Assembly (NCBI GenBank): GCA_900314495.1
Contig: OMVJ01000001.1
Location: forward strand, 124,001 to 188,000
From: an uncultured Olsenella sp.
GTDB lineage: Bacteria; Actinomycetota; Coriobacteriia; Coriobacteriales; Atopobiaceae
DNA: 64,000 nt
Reading direction: 5' to 3'
In this document: positions 52,295-60,945 of the stretch, piece by piece
Numbering within the stretch: the first letter of the stretch is position 1
Layout of the letters: every line of letters starts with the position of its first letter
The notes under the pieces: generated by a model
What the model was told of the DNA's origin: nothing
Database searches by the model: none
What the model saw: only the letters and a program-made list of their open reading frames with translations
Made by a program: the position numbers and the translations under genes

Positions 52295-52842
52295 GTAAGC
52301 AGCAAGCAACGCAGCTGGACTCCGCCCGCCCGGTCATAGTACTGGTGACCATCTGCCTGGTATCGGGCCTCCTACTGGGCGTGGCGCACGCGCTCACGCA
52401 GCCCGTGGCAGAAGCCGTGGCCGCGCAGCGCACGCACGACACCTACGCAGCCCTGGTGCCGGAGGCCCAGGACTTCCAGGCCCTCACCAGCACGGTGGAG
52501 GGCTGCACCGCGGCCATAGCCGCCAAGGACGCCTCTGGCCAGACCGTGGCCTACGTGCTGGTTGCCCAGGCCAAGGGCTACGGCGGGGACGTGCCGCTGG
52601 CGGTGGCCTTCTCGCCCGACGGCAGCGTGCAGAGGGTGGTTGCCCTCAGCAATAGCGAGACCCCCGGCGTGGGCAAGCGCATTGCGGAGGACGACTTCAT
52701 TGGCCAGTTCGCGGGCCTGCCCGCGCAGGAGGTCACCACGGACCAGATTGACACCATCAGCGGCGCGACCATCTCGTCCAAGGCGGCCATAGCCGCGTTC
52801 GACACCGCCGTGCAGGCGTTCGGGGAGGTGCAGAACCAGTGA
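52291..52842 (+). CDS. rnfG: Rnf complex subunit G
   Basis: A 183-residue protein with one N-terminal helix (about 14-36) and an extracytoplasmic FMN-binding domain. The flavinylation site is DTISGATISSKA (Thr in SGAT), the target of ApbE. ATG 52291 overlaps rnfD by 4 bp (ATGA). Confidence 0.94.
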   Translation: MSKQQATQLDSARPVIVLVTICLVSGLLLGVAHALTQPVAEAVAAQRTHDTYAALVPEAQDFQALTSTVEGCTAAIAAKDASGQTVAYVLVAQAKGYGGDVPLAVAFSPDGSVQRVVALSNSETPGVGKRIAEDDFIGQFAGLPAQEVTTDQIDTISGATISSKAAIAAFDTAVQAFGEVQNQ

Positions 52843-53666
52843 GCAACGTGAGCGAGAACTGCCCCAAGGAGGCCGTCGAGCGGCCGCGCAGCGCCAACGC
52901 CCTGGCCTTCACAAGGGGCCTCTTGGACGAGAACCCCGTCCTGCGCCAGGCGCTGGGCATGTGCTCCACCCTGGCCATCACCACGGCCGTGGCCAACGGC
53001 ATTGGCATGGGGCTGGCAACCACCTTCGTGCTGGTGTGCTCGGGTGTGGCGGTCTCCGCCCTGCGCAAGGTCATCCCTGACTCCGTGCGCATCCCGGCCT
53101 TCATCACCATCATCGCCAGCTTCGTGACCATTGTCATGATGATCATCCAGGCCTACCTGCCCGCGCTGGACGAGGCCCTGGGCATTTACCTGCCGCTCAT
53201 CGTGGTCAACTGCATAGTGCTGGGCCGCGCGGAGGCCTTCGCCTCCAAGCACGGCGTGGTTGAGTCCGCCCTGGATGGCCTGGGCATGGGCGTGGGTTAC
53301 ACCATTGCGCTGGTGGTCATGTGTGCCATTCGCGAGCTGCTGGGCGCCGGCACCCTGCTTGGCTTCCAGGTCATGCCGGCCGCCTTCCAGCCCATCCTGA
53401 TCATGGTCACCCCCGCGGGCGGCTTTGCCACGCTGGGCGGAATCATCGGCACCACGGTGTGGATCCAGAACCGCCGCGGCCACGCCGTGGACACCTCCGC
53501 CGGCTGCGGCACCTGCGGCGAGCCCTGCGAGTTCAGCACCGCCCAGAAGCTGGAGGAGATTGAGCAGGCAGTCATTGACGCCCGCATTGCCGCGGACGAG
53601 CAGACGGACGGCACCGCGCAGACGGACGCCAGCCGGCAGGGCGACCAGAAGGGACGTGAGGCATGA
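52839..53666 (+). CDS. rnfE: Rnf complex subunit E
   Basis: A 275-residue membrane subunit with six helices. Family segments are NPVLRQALGMCSTLAITTAV and LPLIVVNCIVLGRAEAFASK, where the Cys binds the intramembrane [2Fe-2S] cluster with RnfA. The tail is extended, with GCGTCGEPCEF (four Cys in a row of ten residues) and an acidic end; that Cys cluster is typical of longer RnfE proteins. The start is GTG 52839, overlapping rnfG by 4 bp. Confidence 0.93.
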   Translation: MSNVSENCPKEAVERPRSANALAFTRGLLDENPVLRQALGMCSTLAITTAVANGIGMGLATTFVLVCSGVAVSALRKVIPDSVRIPAFITIIASFVTIVMMIIQAYLPALDEALGIYLPLIVVNCIVLGRAEAFASKHGVVESALDGLGMGVGYTIALVVMCAIRELLGAGTLLGFQVMPAAFQPILIMVTPAGGFATLGGIIGTTVWIQNRRGHAVDTSAGCGTCGEPCEFSTAQKLEEIEQAVIDARIAADEQTDGTAQTDASRQGDQKGREA

Positions 53667-54256
53667 TGGCACAGTACGCATCCATCCTCTTTGGCATGAT
53701 CATCGCCAACAACTTCGTGCTGGTGAAGTTCCTGGGCATCTGCCCCTTCCTGGGCGTCTCCAAGCGGCTGGACTCCTCCGTGGGCATGGGCCTGGCCGTC
53801 ACCCTGGTCATGGTGCTGGCCACCGCCGCCACCTGGCCGCTGCAGCGCCTGCTGGAGCTGTGCGGCATAGGCTACCTGCAGACCATCGTGTTCATTCTGG
53901 TCATCGCCATCCTGGTGCAGCTGCTGGAGATGGTCATCAAGCGCTTCATGCCGCCCCTGTACGAGAGCCTGGGCGTGTACCTGCCGCTCATCACCACCAA
54001 CTGCGCCGTGCTGGGCGTCTGCATCCTAGTCATCCAGAACGGCTACACCTACCTGCAGTCCCTTGTGGCGGCGTTGGGCGGCGGCCTGGGCTTCCTGCTG
54101 GCAATGGTGCTCTTCTCGGGCGTGCGCCAGCGCGTGGAGGAGGCCAACCCGCCCGCCTGCTTCCGCGGCCTGCCCATCACGCTGGTCTCAGCGGCAATAG
54201 TGTCCCTGAGCTTCATGGGCTTCTCGGGCGTAATCGAGCACCTCTTTGGCGCGTAG
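53663..54256 (+). CDS. rnfA: Rnf complex subunit A
   Basis: A 197-residue membrane subunit with six helices. NNFVLVKFLGICPFLGVSK and LPLITTNCAVLGV carry the conserved Cys residues for the shared iron-sulfur cluster. ATG 53663 overlaps rnfE by 4 bp. Confidence 0.94.
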   Translation: MMAQYASILFGMIIANNFVLVKFLGICPFLGVSKRLDSSVGMGLAVTLVMVLATAATWPLQRLLELCGIGYLQTIVFILVIAILVQLLEMVIKRFMPPLYESLGVYLPLITTNCAVLGVCILVIQNGYTYLQSLVAALGGGLGFLLAMVLFSGVRQRVEEANPPACFRGLPITLVSAAIVSLSFMGFSGVIEHLFGA

Positions 54257-54295
54257 CGGGCACCGGAACGCAAGAAACCTGACAGGAGGCAAGCC

Positions 54296-55114
54296 ATGCA
54301 ATCCATTCTGCTGACCGTGCTGCTGGTGGCCGTCATAGGCCTTGTTGGCGCCATCATCCTAACCTTTGCCTCGCGCGCGCTGGCCGTTGAGGAGGACACC
54401 CGAGTGGCCGACCTGGTGGACATTCTGCCCGGCCTGAACTGCGGCTCCTGCGGCAACCCCGGCTGCGAGGGCTACGCCAAGAAGCTGCTGCAGGGCGCTC
54501 CCACCAACATGTGCCAGCCGGGCGGAGACGCCGTGGCGCGCCAGGTGGCGGACTACCTGGGCGTGGAGGTGCAGGCCGTGACGGAGCGCCGCGCCTGCGT
54601 GGCCTGCCATGGCGCGCCGGACCGCATCCGCCCGACGGAGGCCTACGACGGTCCCAAGACCTGCCGATCCTTTGCCACCATGGGCCACGCCACCAAGTCC
54701 TGCACGTACGGGTGCATAGGCTTTGGCGATTGCGCCGCCGCCTGCCCCTTCGACGCCATACAGATTGGCCGCTACGGCGTGGCTGGCGTCAACCACGAGC
54801 GCTGCACGGGCTGCGGCACCTGCGTGGACGCCTGCCCCCGAGGGCTCATCAGCCTGCAGGAGCGCGGCCGCACCAACACCCCCTTCTTCGTGTACTGCAA
54901 GAACGAGGGCGTGGGCAAGGCCGCCAAGGAGGGCTGCGCCAACGTGTGCCTGGGCTGCGGCCAGTGCGCCAAGGCCTGCTCTCAGGGGTGCATCACCATT
55001 GAGGGGCACCTGGCGCACATTGACACCACTCGCTGCATTGGCTGTCAGCGCTGCGTGGACGTGTGCCCCTCCGGCGCGATCCTGGCACTGGCCTTCAGCG
55101 ACTCGCGGGCGTAG
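54296..55114 (+). CDS. rnfB: Rnf complex subunit B
   Basis: A 272-residue ferredoxin-like subunit. There is an N-terminal helix (about 3-24), then the CxxC-x4-C cluster CGSCGNPGCEGYAKKLL with MCQPGG, then ferredoxin modules CIGFGDCAAACPF, CTGCGTCVDACP, CLGCGQCAKACSQGC and CIGCQRCVDVCP. ATG 54296 has AGGAGGC. It lies 39 bp after rnfA and ends the operon. Confidence 0.93.
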   Translation: MQSILLTVLLVAVIGLVGAIILTFASRALAVEEDTRVADLVDILPGLNCGSCGNPGCEGYAKKLLQGAPTNMCQPGGDAVARQVADYLGVEVQAVTERRACVACHGAPDRIRPTEAYDGPKTCRSFATMGHATKSCTYGCIGFGDCAAACPFDAIQIGRYGVAGVNHERCTGCGTCVDACPRGLISLQERGRTNTPFFVYCKNEGVGKAAKEGCANVCLGCGQCAKACSQGCITIEGHLAHIDTTRCIGCQRCVDVCPSGAILALAFSDSRA

Positions 55115-55242
55115 GGAGCGGCCGGCGGGAGCGCCGCGGGCGTGGGCCTGGCGCCCCCGCTGGCAGTCCGCTCGCGCTTATCTGGCACGAGGCTGGCGGT
55201 CTCCGCTACAATGCAGACATTGGCGATTTGCGAGGGGGATTG

Positions 55243-55494
55243 ATGTCACGCAGGAAGACAAACGAGGAGTTCCTTGCGGAGCTTGCCGGCGTCAACCCCA
55301 ACATCCAGCCCCTCGAGCCCTACGTGTCCGCAGTGACCAAGATGGACTGCCGCTGCAAGGTGTGCGGCAACGTGTGGAAGGCCAAGCCCCACAACCTGCT
55401 GGGCGGCCACGGGTGCCCCAAGTGCGCGCTGGTCAGCAAGTCGCTGAAGATGCGCGCGCACATGAACGCGGAGAAGGACGGCCACAGCGCCTAG
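55243..55494 (+). CDS. Zinc-ribbon small protein
   Basis: An 83-residue basic protein with two CxxC pairs, CRCKVCGNVWKAKP and GCPKCALVSK, 18 residues apart: a treble-clef/zinc-ribbon of the kind found near homing and phage nucleases. ATG 55243 has GAGGGG upstream. Translation into the upstream sequence is possible but has no start signal. The function is unknown. The 208 bp to the next gene hold nothing recognisable. Confidence 0.65.
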   Translation: MSRRKTNEEFLAELAGVNPNIQPLEPYVSAVTKMDCRCKVCGNVWKAKPHNLLGGHGCPKCALVSKSLKMRAHMNAEKDGHSA

Positions 55495-55702
55495 CGCACT
55501 GGCGAGATTTGCAACAAGTCCCAGTGGTGCCGCGTGAGCCAGCAGTAAACCTTGGCGCAACTTACCTTCAAGAACGTGCCTTTAACGACTGGTCCCATTT
55601 GCTTGGGCACGGAGCTGAGACATGCTTGAAGCTATGCCGGTTACCTCAACGAAGCCCCATGCGCACAAAGAGGGCGGGAGCCTAGTGCCCCCGCCCCAAT
55701 TG

Positions 55703-58700
55703 TCATGCCATGGCTACATAGATCTTTGCCCACGTGGGTCTAGCCTCGTTCGGGAGGCTGACGTCAAAAACACCAGTGGGATTGGGCACACGCGACACGT
55801 TCCAGCTTTCGAGCGCCGTAGCGTCAGCTAGACCCGTGCAGCCGGAGAACATCCCCTTCATGTTCGAGACTTGAGATGTATCCCAGCTGGACAGGGGCGA
55901 TAGGCTGGTGAGGCCGGCGCAGCCTTCGAACATCCCTCCCATCCAGATGGCGTGAGAGGTGTCCCAGCCGGACAGGGGCGAGAGGTCGGTGAGGCCCGCG
56001 CAGCCGGAGAACATGTCGTCCATGTACGCCACTGCCGAGGTAACCCAATCCCTAATGCCTGATATGTCGACGAGGGACGAGCAGCCGCGGAACACCCCGC
56101 TCATGTTGGTCACGTGAGAGGTGTCCCAGCCGGACAGGGGCGAGAGGTCAGTCAGGGACGAGCAGCCGGAGAACATGTCGTCCATGTCCGACACTTGAGA
56201 GGTGTCCCAGCCGGACAGGGGCGACAGGCTGGTAAGGCCGGCGCAGCCGGAGAACATGTTGTCCATGCTCGTCACGTTTGAGGTGTCCCAGCCGGACAGG
56301 GGCGAGAGGTCGGTGAGGCCCGCGCAGCCAGAGAACATCAAGCACATGCCTGTCACGTTAGAGGTGTCCCAGCCGGACAGCGGCGACAGGCTGTTGAGGC
56401 CCGCGCAGCCGGAGAACATGTCGTCCATGCTCGTCACTTGAGAGGTATTCCAGCCGCCAAGACCCGAGAGGTCCGCAAGGCTCGCACAGTCGGAGAACAT
56501 CTTGTACATGTTCCTCACCGCTGAGGTGTCCCAGCCGGACAGGGGCGACAGGCTGGCGAGGCCAGCGCAGCCCGAGAACATCCTGTACATGTTCGTCACC
56601 GCTGACGTTTCCCAGCCGGACAGAGGCGAGAGGTCGGTGAGGCCCGCGCAACCTTCGAACATCTCGCTCATGCCCGTCACGCTTGACGTGTCCCAGCCGG
56701 ACAGGGGCGAGAGGCTTGTGAGGCCCGCGCAACTGGAGAACATCCCGCCCATGTACGTCACCGCCGAGGTGTCCCAGCCGGACAGGGGCGAGAGGTCAGT
56801 CAGGGACGAGCACCTATAGAACATGCAATTCAGGCCCAATCCGTCCCAGGTTCCCGAGGATGCGTAGAATATGTGACTCGCGCGACTCTCGGTCAAGGTC
56901 TCTGAGTCCCCACCCTCCTCGGACGAGACATCAGATATGCGGAATCGGTCACCGGAGGTGGATGCCACAACAGACTGCTTCTCCCCCGATGAAATAAGCG
57001 ACCACCCAGCAAGGTCCGAAATGTCCCTAAGCTTGCAGAAGCCCGTGAAGAGGGCGCCGCTTGCAGCCGAGTCCACATGAATCGTACCTGAGCTCTTGAC
57101 CTTAGTCACGCTCTCCACCTCGGCGCTGGAAGCCCAAGGGACCTCCTCGCGACGTCTCTGGGTAGCATCGTACCGGCTGAGCGTTCCCTCGCCATATGGA
57201 GAGTCTGCAGGCCTGATGTAGAGCGTGTCGTTTGCAATGCGCCACTTAACGCTGTTCCATACGTTCCATTCTCCAGCGTCATCGGCGAAGTCGCTTTCGG
57301 AGCCATCTGCTTTCTTGTTCCAGGTGCATTCCGAGACCTCCACAGCGTCTCCGCTGGCACCCGTCCGCTCGCTGTGCTTCTTGTACAGGTACCAAGGATT
57401 CCCCTTGGCCCAACGCGACGCACCGGAATCCCACCGATAGGCAATGCTCTCATCGGCAAGGACCACATTCTTGTCAATATCAAGCGCGTCCACCTTCACC
57501 GCCGCGCGCACGTCAACCCACGCCTTGCGATCATAGCAAGTCATACTCGCATTCGCATCCGAATGAACCGTCTCGGTATACTTGGCAACGACGCCGGCGT
57601 CCGCGTTGGCACCAGCCTCACTGCCGTGCCAGTACGCCGACGCCTTCGCGCGCAGGGCCATGCCCGCGCTTAGCTCCTTCGTGCCCGTCCATGTGGGTTG
57701 CGCGCTCAAGCCGCCCGAAAGCCCAGCGTCAGAGGACCACTTGGCCTCCGCCTTGCCAGACAGACCAAGCACGGCCTCGACCTTTCCCGCAAAACTGGGA
57801 ACCAGGTATAGCCCAGCCTCGACGCCCGTCTTCTTGCCTGCCACTTTGATGTACTTGCCGAGGTAGATGGGAGTCTTTATCTCCGCATTGACGCTTCCCT
57901 CCACCTTTGCGTCAATCGAGGCATCTGGTTCGAACCCCATATCCAGCCAAGACTGCCCATTAGGGTTTATGTCCCCGTGAAGCTGTACCTTGGGATGTAT
58001 CTTGAACTTGACGTAGCCTTTCAGCGATGCATCGACGGAGCCGCCCTGATCCTTGACGGACTTGGCCAGATCCGCCGAGGTGATGGTGAACTCTTTGCTG
58101 CCGAGGTCGACTTCCCCGCCCGACGTGTCGTAGACCCTCGCGGCAGGCGCTTCGTCGCTCGACATCTCCACGTATTCGGAGGGCACAAAGACCGAGTTAC
58201 CCGTGTCCAAGGTCTCGTCGATTACGAGGCGCTCCAAGACCTCGCTGGCTTTGGGCTTCGTTCCGGTGATCACGACGCCCTCCGCGGTCTCGGTGACGGA
58301 GGTCACGCGGAAATCGGCTCCATCGGGGTCGTCCGGGTTCACCGTGACAAGGTCGCCCACGGCCACCTTGGTACCAGCCGGCAGCGTGGCGGACTTACGG
58401 TCCTCGGACACTGTGCCGGTCACGGGTTTGACGCCCTCGGCGTAGGTGACGGTGATGCCGCCGTCCTCGGTGGTGTAGGTGCGCTTGGCGGGCCCTGTCG
58501 GGTTGGTGGGCTCGTCGGGCTTGGAGGGCTCGGTCGGCTGGGAGGGCTTGGAGGGCTCGGTCGGGTTGGTCGGGCTGTTCGGCTTCTTGGCGGTGTCCAC
58601 GCCGTACCAGCCTATGCCCTCGGCGCGCCACCCCACGGACACCAGGTGGTCGTTCTCGGCCTTGCTGGTGGTGTAGTTGTGGCTGCCGGAGTTGTTTCTC

Positions 58701-59122
58701 GGCGCCGACGGCTGCACGTTGGGGTTGAACTGGCGGTAGAGCGGCACTCCCTTGGCGTCATCCGAGTACCAGCCGATGCCCTCGTACTTCCAGCCCACGG
58801 AGACCAGCCAGTCCTTCTCGGCGGCGGACATGGTGTAGTGATGGTCCGTGCCAGAGTAGAGCCGGTACACCGGCGTGTTGGACTTGGCGGGCGCGGTCCA
58901 ACCGATGCCCTCGTAGTTCCAGCCGGCGCGCACCACGTTGTCCCGCTCGGACGAGTTTGCCGTGTAGAAGTGCTCGCCGCTGTTGGGGTTGTACAGGCGG
59001 TACATGGTGCTCGTCCCCGCCGCCAACGCCGGTGCCGGCGCGGCCAGAACAATAAACGCAGCGAGGACCACCGCGACAAACGCCAGCGCTCCCCAAATCC
59101 GACGACGCCCGTGTCTTGCCAT
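55703..59122 (-). CDS. BspA-like leucine-rich-repeat surface protein
   Basis: 1139 residues from ATG 59122 (GGGAGGC upstream). Residues 1-35 are a Sec signal peptide ending PALAAG. Residues about 38-170 are three DUF5648-like repeats (YRLYNPNSGEHFYTANSSE ... GWNYEGIGW). A Pro/Thr/Glu linker follows (about 176-203), then a beta-rich region with VGDLVTVNPDDPDGADF and a central repeat-free part. Residues about 767-1107 are 13 repeats of 27 residues (MFSGCAGLTDLSPLSGWDTS, then VTxM), the DUF285/BspA fold. The C-terminus has no LPxTG, membrane anchor or wall-binding domain. It is probably a secreted or loosely bound adhesin. Confidence 0.87.
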   Translation of the reverse strand: MARHGRRRIWGALAFVAVVLAAFIVLAAPAPALAAGTSTMYRLYNPNSGEHFYTANSSERDNVVRAGWNYEGIGWTAPAKSNTPVYRLYSGTDHHYTMSAAEKDWLVSVGWKYEGIGWYSDDAKGVPLYRQFNPNVQPSAPRNNSGSHNYTTSKAENDHLVSVGWRAEGIGWYGVDTAKKPNSPTNPTEPSKPSQPTEPSKPDEPTNPTGPAKRTYTTEDGGITVTYAEGVKPVTGTVSEDRKSATLPAGTKVAVGDLVTVNPDDPDGADFRVTSVTETAEGVVITGTKPKASEVLERLVIDETLDTGNSVFVPSEYVEMSSDEAPAARVYDTSGGEVDLGSKEFTITSADLAKSVKDQGGSVDASLKGYVKFKIHPKVQLHGDINPNGQSWLDMGFEPDASIDAKVEGSVNAEIKTPIYLGKYIKVAGKKTGVEAGLYLVPSFAGKVEAVLGLSGKAEAKWSSDAGLSGGLSAQPTWTGTKELSAGMALRAKASAYWHGSEAGANADAGVVAKYTETVHSDANASMTCYDRKAWVDVRAAVKVDALDIDKNVVLADESIAYRWDSGASRWAKGNPWYLYKKHSERTGASGDAVEVSECTWNKKADGSESDFADDAGEWNVWNSVKWRIANDTLYIRPADSPYGEGTLSRYDATQRRREEVPWASSAEVESVTKVKSSGTIHVDSAASGALFTGFCKLRDISDLAGWSLISSGEKQSVVASTSGDRFRISDVSSEEGGDSETLTESRASHIFYASSGTWDGLGLNCMFYRCSSLTDLSPLSGWDTSAVTYMGGMFSSCAGLTSLSPLSGWDTSSVTGMSEMFEGCAGLTDLSPLSGWETSAVTNMYRMFSGCAGLASLSPLSGWDTSAVRNMYKMFSDCASLADLSGLGGWNTSQVTSMDDMFSGCAGLNSLSPLSGWDTSNVTGMCLMFSGCAGLTDLSPLSGWDTSNVTSMDNMFSGCAGLTSLSPLSGWDTSQVSDMDDMFSGCSSLTDLSPLSGWDTSHVTNMSGVFRGCSSLVDISGIRDWVTSAVAYMDDMFSGCAGLTDLSPLSGWDTSHAIWMGGMFEGCAGLTSLSPLSSWDTSQVSNMKGMFSGCTGLADATALESWNVSRVPNPTGVFDVSLPNEARPTWAKIYVAMA
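55790..56830 (-). repeat. Array of 13 coding repeats, 81-bp period
   Basis: The DNA of the DUF285 region repeats with an 81-bp period; CAGCCGGACAGGGGCGA recurs at the same spacing in most copies. The variable positions are the SNVT/SAVT/SQVT bases and the D/S in TDLSP/TSLSP. High identity makes copy-number change by recombination likely. Confidence 0.9.
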
Positions 59123-59246
59123 CGTTGCCTCCCAACGTCGGATGGCCATGCCTTGGGAGACAGCGTCCCCTGCCCGCGTTTCGGGGAGGTTACAGGCACG
59201 CACCGTTTCGACGCACGGCACGTGGTACAGGCGGAGCGCCAGAGGC

Positions 59247-59570
59247 CTACGCCTCGCCCGACACCAGCTTGAGGCCGATGACGCACCCCACCAGACCGCA
59301 GATGAGGGCAATCCTGACGACTGATACGGGCTCCGAGCCTGTCACCATGCCGTACGCGACAGTCAACGCGGCGCCGATGCCCGTCCACACGGCGTAGGCC
59401 GTGCCCATGGGGATGGTCTTAGTCGCGTGCGCCAGGCCCAGCATGCTGAGGATTATGCCCACGACGAACACCAGGGTGGGCAGCGCATGCTGGAAGCCGT
59501 TGGACTTCCCCAGCGCGACGGCCCAGACCGCCTCCATGACACCAGACAGAACGAGTGTTACCCAAGCCAT
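59247..59570 (-). CDS. sugE: SugE/Gdx-type guanidinium exporter (SMR family)
   Basis: A 107-residue membrane protein with four helices. The Gdx signature is present: Glu13 in GVMEAVWAVALGKSNGF and TIPMGTAYAVWTGIGAALTVAYG. Gdx proteins export guanidinium ions in exchange for protons as antiparallel dimers. ATG 59570 has GGGAGGC upstream. The gene is preceded by a guanidine-III riboswitch. Confidence 0.9.
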   Translation of the reverse strand: MAWVTLVLSGVMEAVWAVALGKSNGFQHALPTLVFVVGIILSMLGLAHATKTIPMGTAYAVWTGIGAALTVAYGMVTGSEPVSVVRIALICGLVGCVIGLKLVSGEA

Positions 59571-59633
59571 TGCGTGCCTCCCAAGCATCGTGCGCAGCCC
59601 GGCGCCCATGCGCCGCCACGCGGTTGCGGTGAT

Positions 59634-59673
59634 GCGCCGTCTTTTCCTGCCTGGTACGGCTGCCCTCGTCAGG
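59634..59673 (-). promoter_or_regulatory. Guanidine-III riboswitch
   Basis: On the minus strand the 40-nt segment reads CCTGACGAGGGCAGCCGTACC, broken here, then AGGCAGGAAAAGACGGCGC. It matches, base for base at most conserved positions, the known guanidine-III (ykkC-III) aptamer: GACGAGG, GCCGUACC, CAGGAnAAGACGGCGC, with GCCGU pairing with ACGGC in the pseudoknot. It lies 64 bp upstream of the sugE start, near the translation region, consistent with translational control. Confidence 0.85.
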
Positions 59674-59743
59674 GTCCTGCGACGCGGAAATGATAGCAGA
59701 GCCCATAGCAAAGTCCACGTCCCTACCCTGCAAGTTGGGGTAG

Positions 59744-59959
59744 TCAACGCGCAAATGTGAGGTATGACACGGGGGGTAACCGTGGACCACGGATTCTTGG
59801 ACAGAAGAGGCGACTTAGGGGACGGAAAATGTCTGGGATTCCGTGGAGCAACATCCAGGCTCGAATTAGTAGTTCCGGCCACCTCATCCAGGCAGTCATT
59901 CTCACGTCCAGGGCGGCGCACGTGTCGGCCGCGGTGATGGTGTTGTCCTTGACAGCCAT
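59744..59959 (-). pseudogene. Phage capsid-like N-terminal fragment, cut by a repeat
   Basis: ATG 59959 has GGAGGCAGCC. The first 20 codons (MAVKDNTITAADTCAALDV) resemble the N-terminus of a phage major capsid or coat protein, and it follows a scaffold-like gene as expected. After codon ~36 the frame enters the P1 palindrome (59782-59847) and ends. It is a truncated gene; the exact identity is weakly supported. Confidence 0.45.
59782..59847. repeat. Palindromic repeat family P1, copy C
   Basis: Arms GTGGACCACGGATTCTTGG and GTCTGGGATTCCGTGG; on the minus strand it has the same order as copies A and B. It marks the left edge of the phage remnant. Confidence 0.75.
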
Positions 59960-59968
59960 GGCTGCCTC

Positions 59969-60511
59969 CTACTTCTTGTCGTGGATTGCCCTGGCGCGGG
60001 CGCGGACGCGCTCGGCAGGGTTCTTGATCTTGGAAATCTGGTCCTCGGTCAGCGACGCCCCGGACCCCGTTCCGGTGTCCCGGTCGTCCACCTGCGGGTA
60101 CCGCCTGCCGGACCCCATGGCGGCCTTGACCGCGTTGGCCTGCTCGGTCAGCGCGTCCTCGTCGGCTCCGTTGAGCGCGCCCACGATGGAGGCGTCAAGC
60201 CCCGTGGCCCTGGCCACGGACTCCACCAGCGCGGCACGGTCGCGCGCGGCCCTGAGGCCCGCGTTCTCCCGCTCCAGCGCGGCGAGGCGCTCCTCCACGG
60301 TCTTGGCCTTCTCCTGGGACTCGTCGAACGCCTTGGCCTTGTCGGCGTTGGCCTTGCTGCGGTCCTCCCACTTGCGGGAGTTTGCCTTGGCCTTCTCAAG
60401 GTCGCTCTGCGCCTTTTCGTAGAGCGCCTTGTAGTCGGGCTCGCTGCCGCCTTCGCCCGCGCCCGTTCCGGCCGCGGTCTCCTCGGCCTGCTGCGACTGG
60501 TCCTCTGCCAT
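59969..60511 (-). CDS. Phage capsid scaffold-like protein
   Basis: A 180-residue, strongly acidic and helical protein. Residues about 25-105 form a coiled coil (ALYEKAQSDLEKAKANSRKW, then KAKTVEERLAALERENAGLRAARDRAALVE), and the C-terminus is a conserved-looking basic helix (NPAERVRARARAIHDKK). This is the layout of tailed-phage scaffold proteins (DUF4355-like). It lies 9 bp before the capsid-like fragment, the normal order. Confidence 0.7.
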   Translation of the reverse strand: MAEDQSQQAEETAAGTGAGEGGSEPDYKALYEKAQSDLEKAKANSRKWEDRSKANADKAKAFDESQEKAKTVEERLAALERENAGLRAARDRAALVESVARATGLDASIVGALNGADEDALTEQANAVKAAMGSGRRYPQVDDRDTGTGSGASLTEDQISKIKNPAERVRARARAIHDKK

Positions 60512-60527
60512 GTTCCGGCTCCAATCC

Positions 60528-60621
60528 GCCCCGTGCGGGGCTTCCCTCGGCCCGTGCGGGCCATGACTGTCCGCGGGGCCGTGCGGCCCCTGTGTTATGA
60601 CGAGGGCCCCGTGCGGGGCCC
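60528..60621. repeat. Four tandem hairpins with GTGC loops
   Basis: Perfect hairpins at 60528-60541, 60549-60562, 60575-60590 and 60604-60621, with stems of 5, 5, 6 and 7 bp, all with the loop GTGC. The stems differ but each is perfectly paired. They occupy the gap between the scaffold-like gene and the 68-residue gene. Confidence 0.75.
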
Positions 60622-60651
60622 GGTGTCGGTGAAATGAGTTGTGCTTTCCTG

Positions 60652-60858
60652 CTAGTCCAGGACGACGATCACGGTCGCGGGACCGTCGAACGTGACCTTC
60701 CCGCGGCCTTCGGGGCCGGTCTCGAAGGAAACCACCCCGGGGCGGCGCGCCAGCTCGCCCACCATGTCGGCGGTCGGGATGTCACCGAGCGCGGAGTCCT
60801 GCTTTTCTACGACCGTCCCGTCCGGCCTCATGAGCATGCCGTTGCCGATGCTGATCAT
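60652..60858 (-). CDS. Small phage-associated protein
   Basis: A 68-residue protein. ATG 60858 begins MISIGNGMLMRPDGTVVEKQ; the rest is mainly beta (GKVTFDGPATVIVVLD). A small head- or decoration-type protein is possible from position. No family is recognised. Confidence 0.5.
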   Translation of the reverse strand: MISIGNGMLMRPDGTVVEKQDSALGDIPTADMVGELARRPGVVSFETGPEGRGKVTFDGPATVIVVLD

Positions 60859-60945
60859 GGCCGCCTCCGCATGAAAGGGGCCACCCTCGCGGATGGCCAG
60901 TCAGGCTTGCTGAATCAGTACTACGCCGTCTGGCGCCAATGGGTT

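Noticed and set aside
55790-56830. Regular 81-bp repeats that could be taken for a CRISPR-like array
   Set aside because: The period is a multiple of 3, the frame is open throughout and each unit encodes the BspA repeat; there are no unique spacers.
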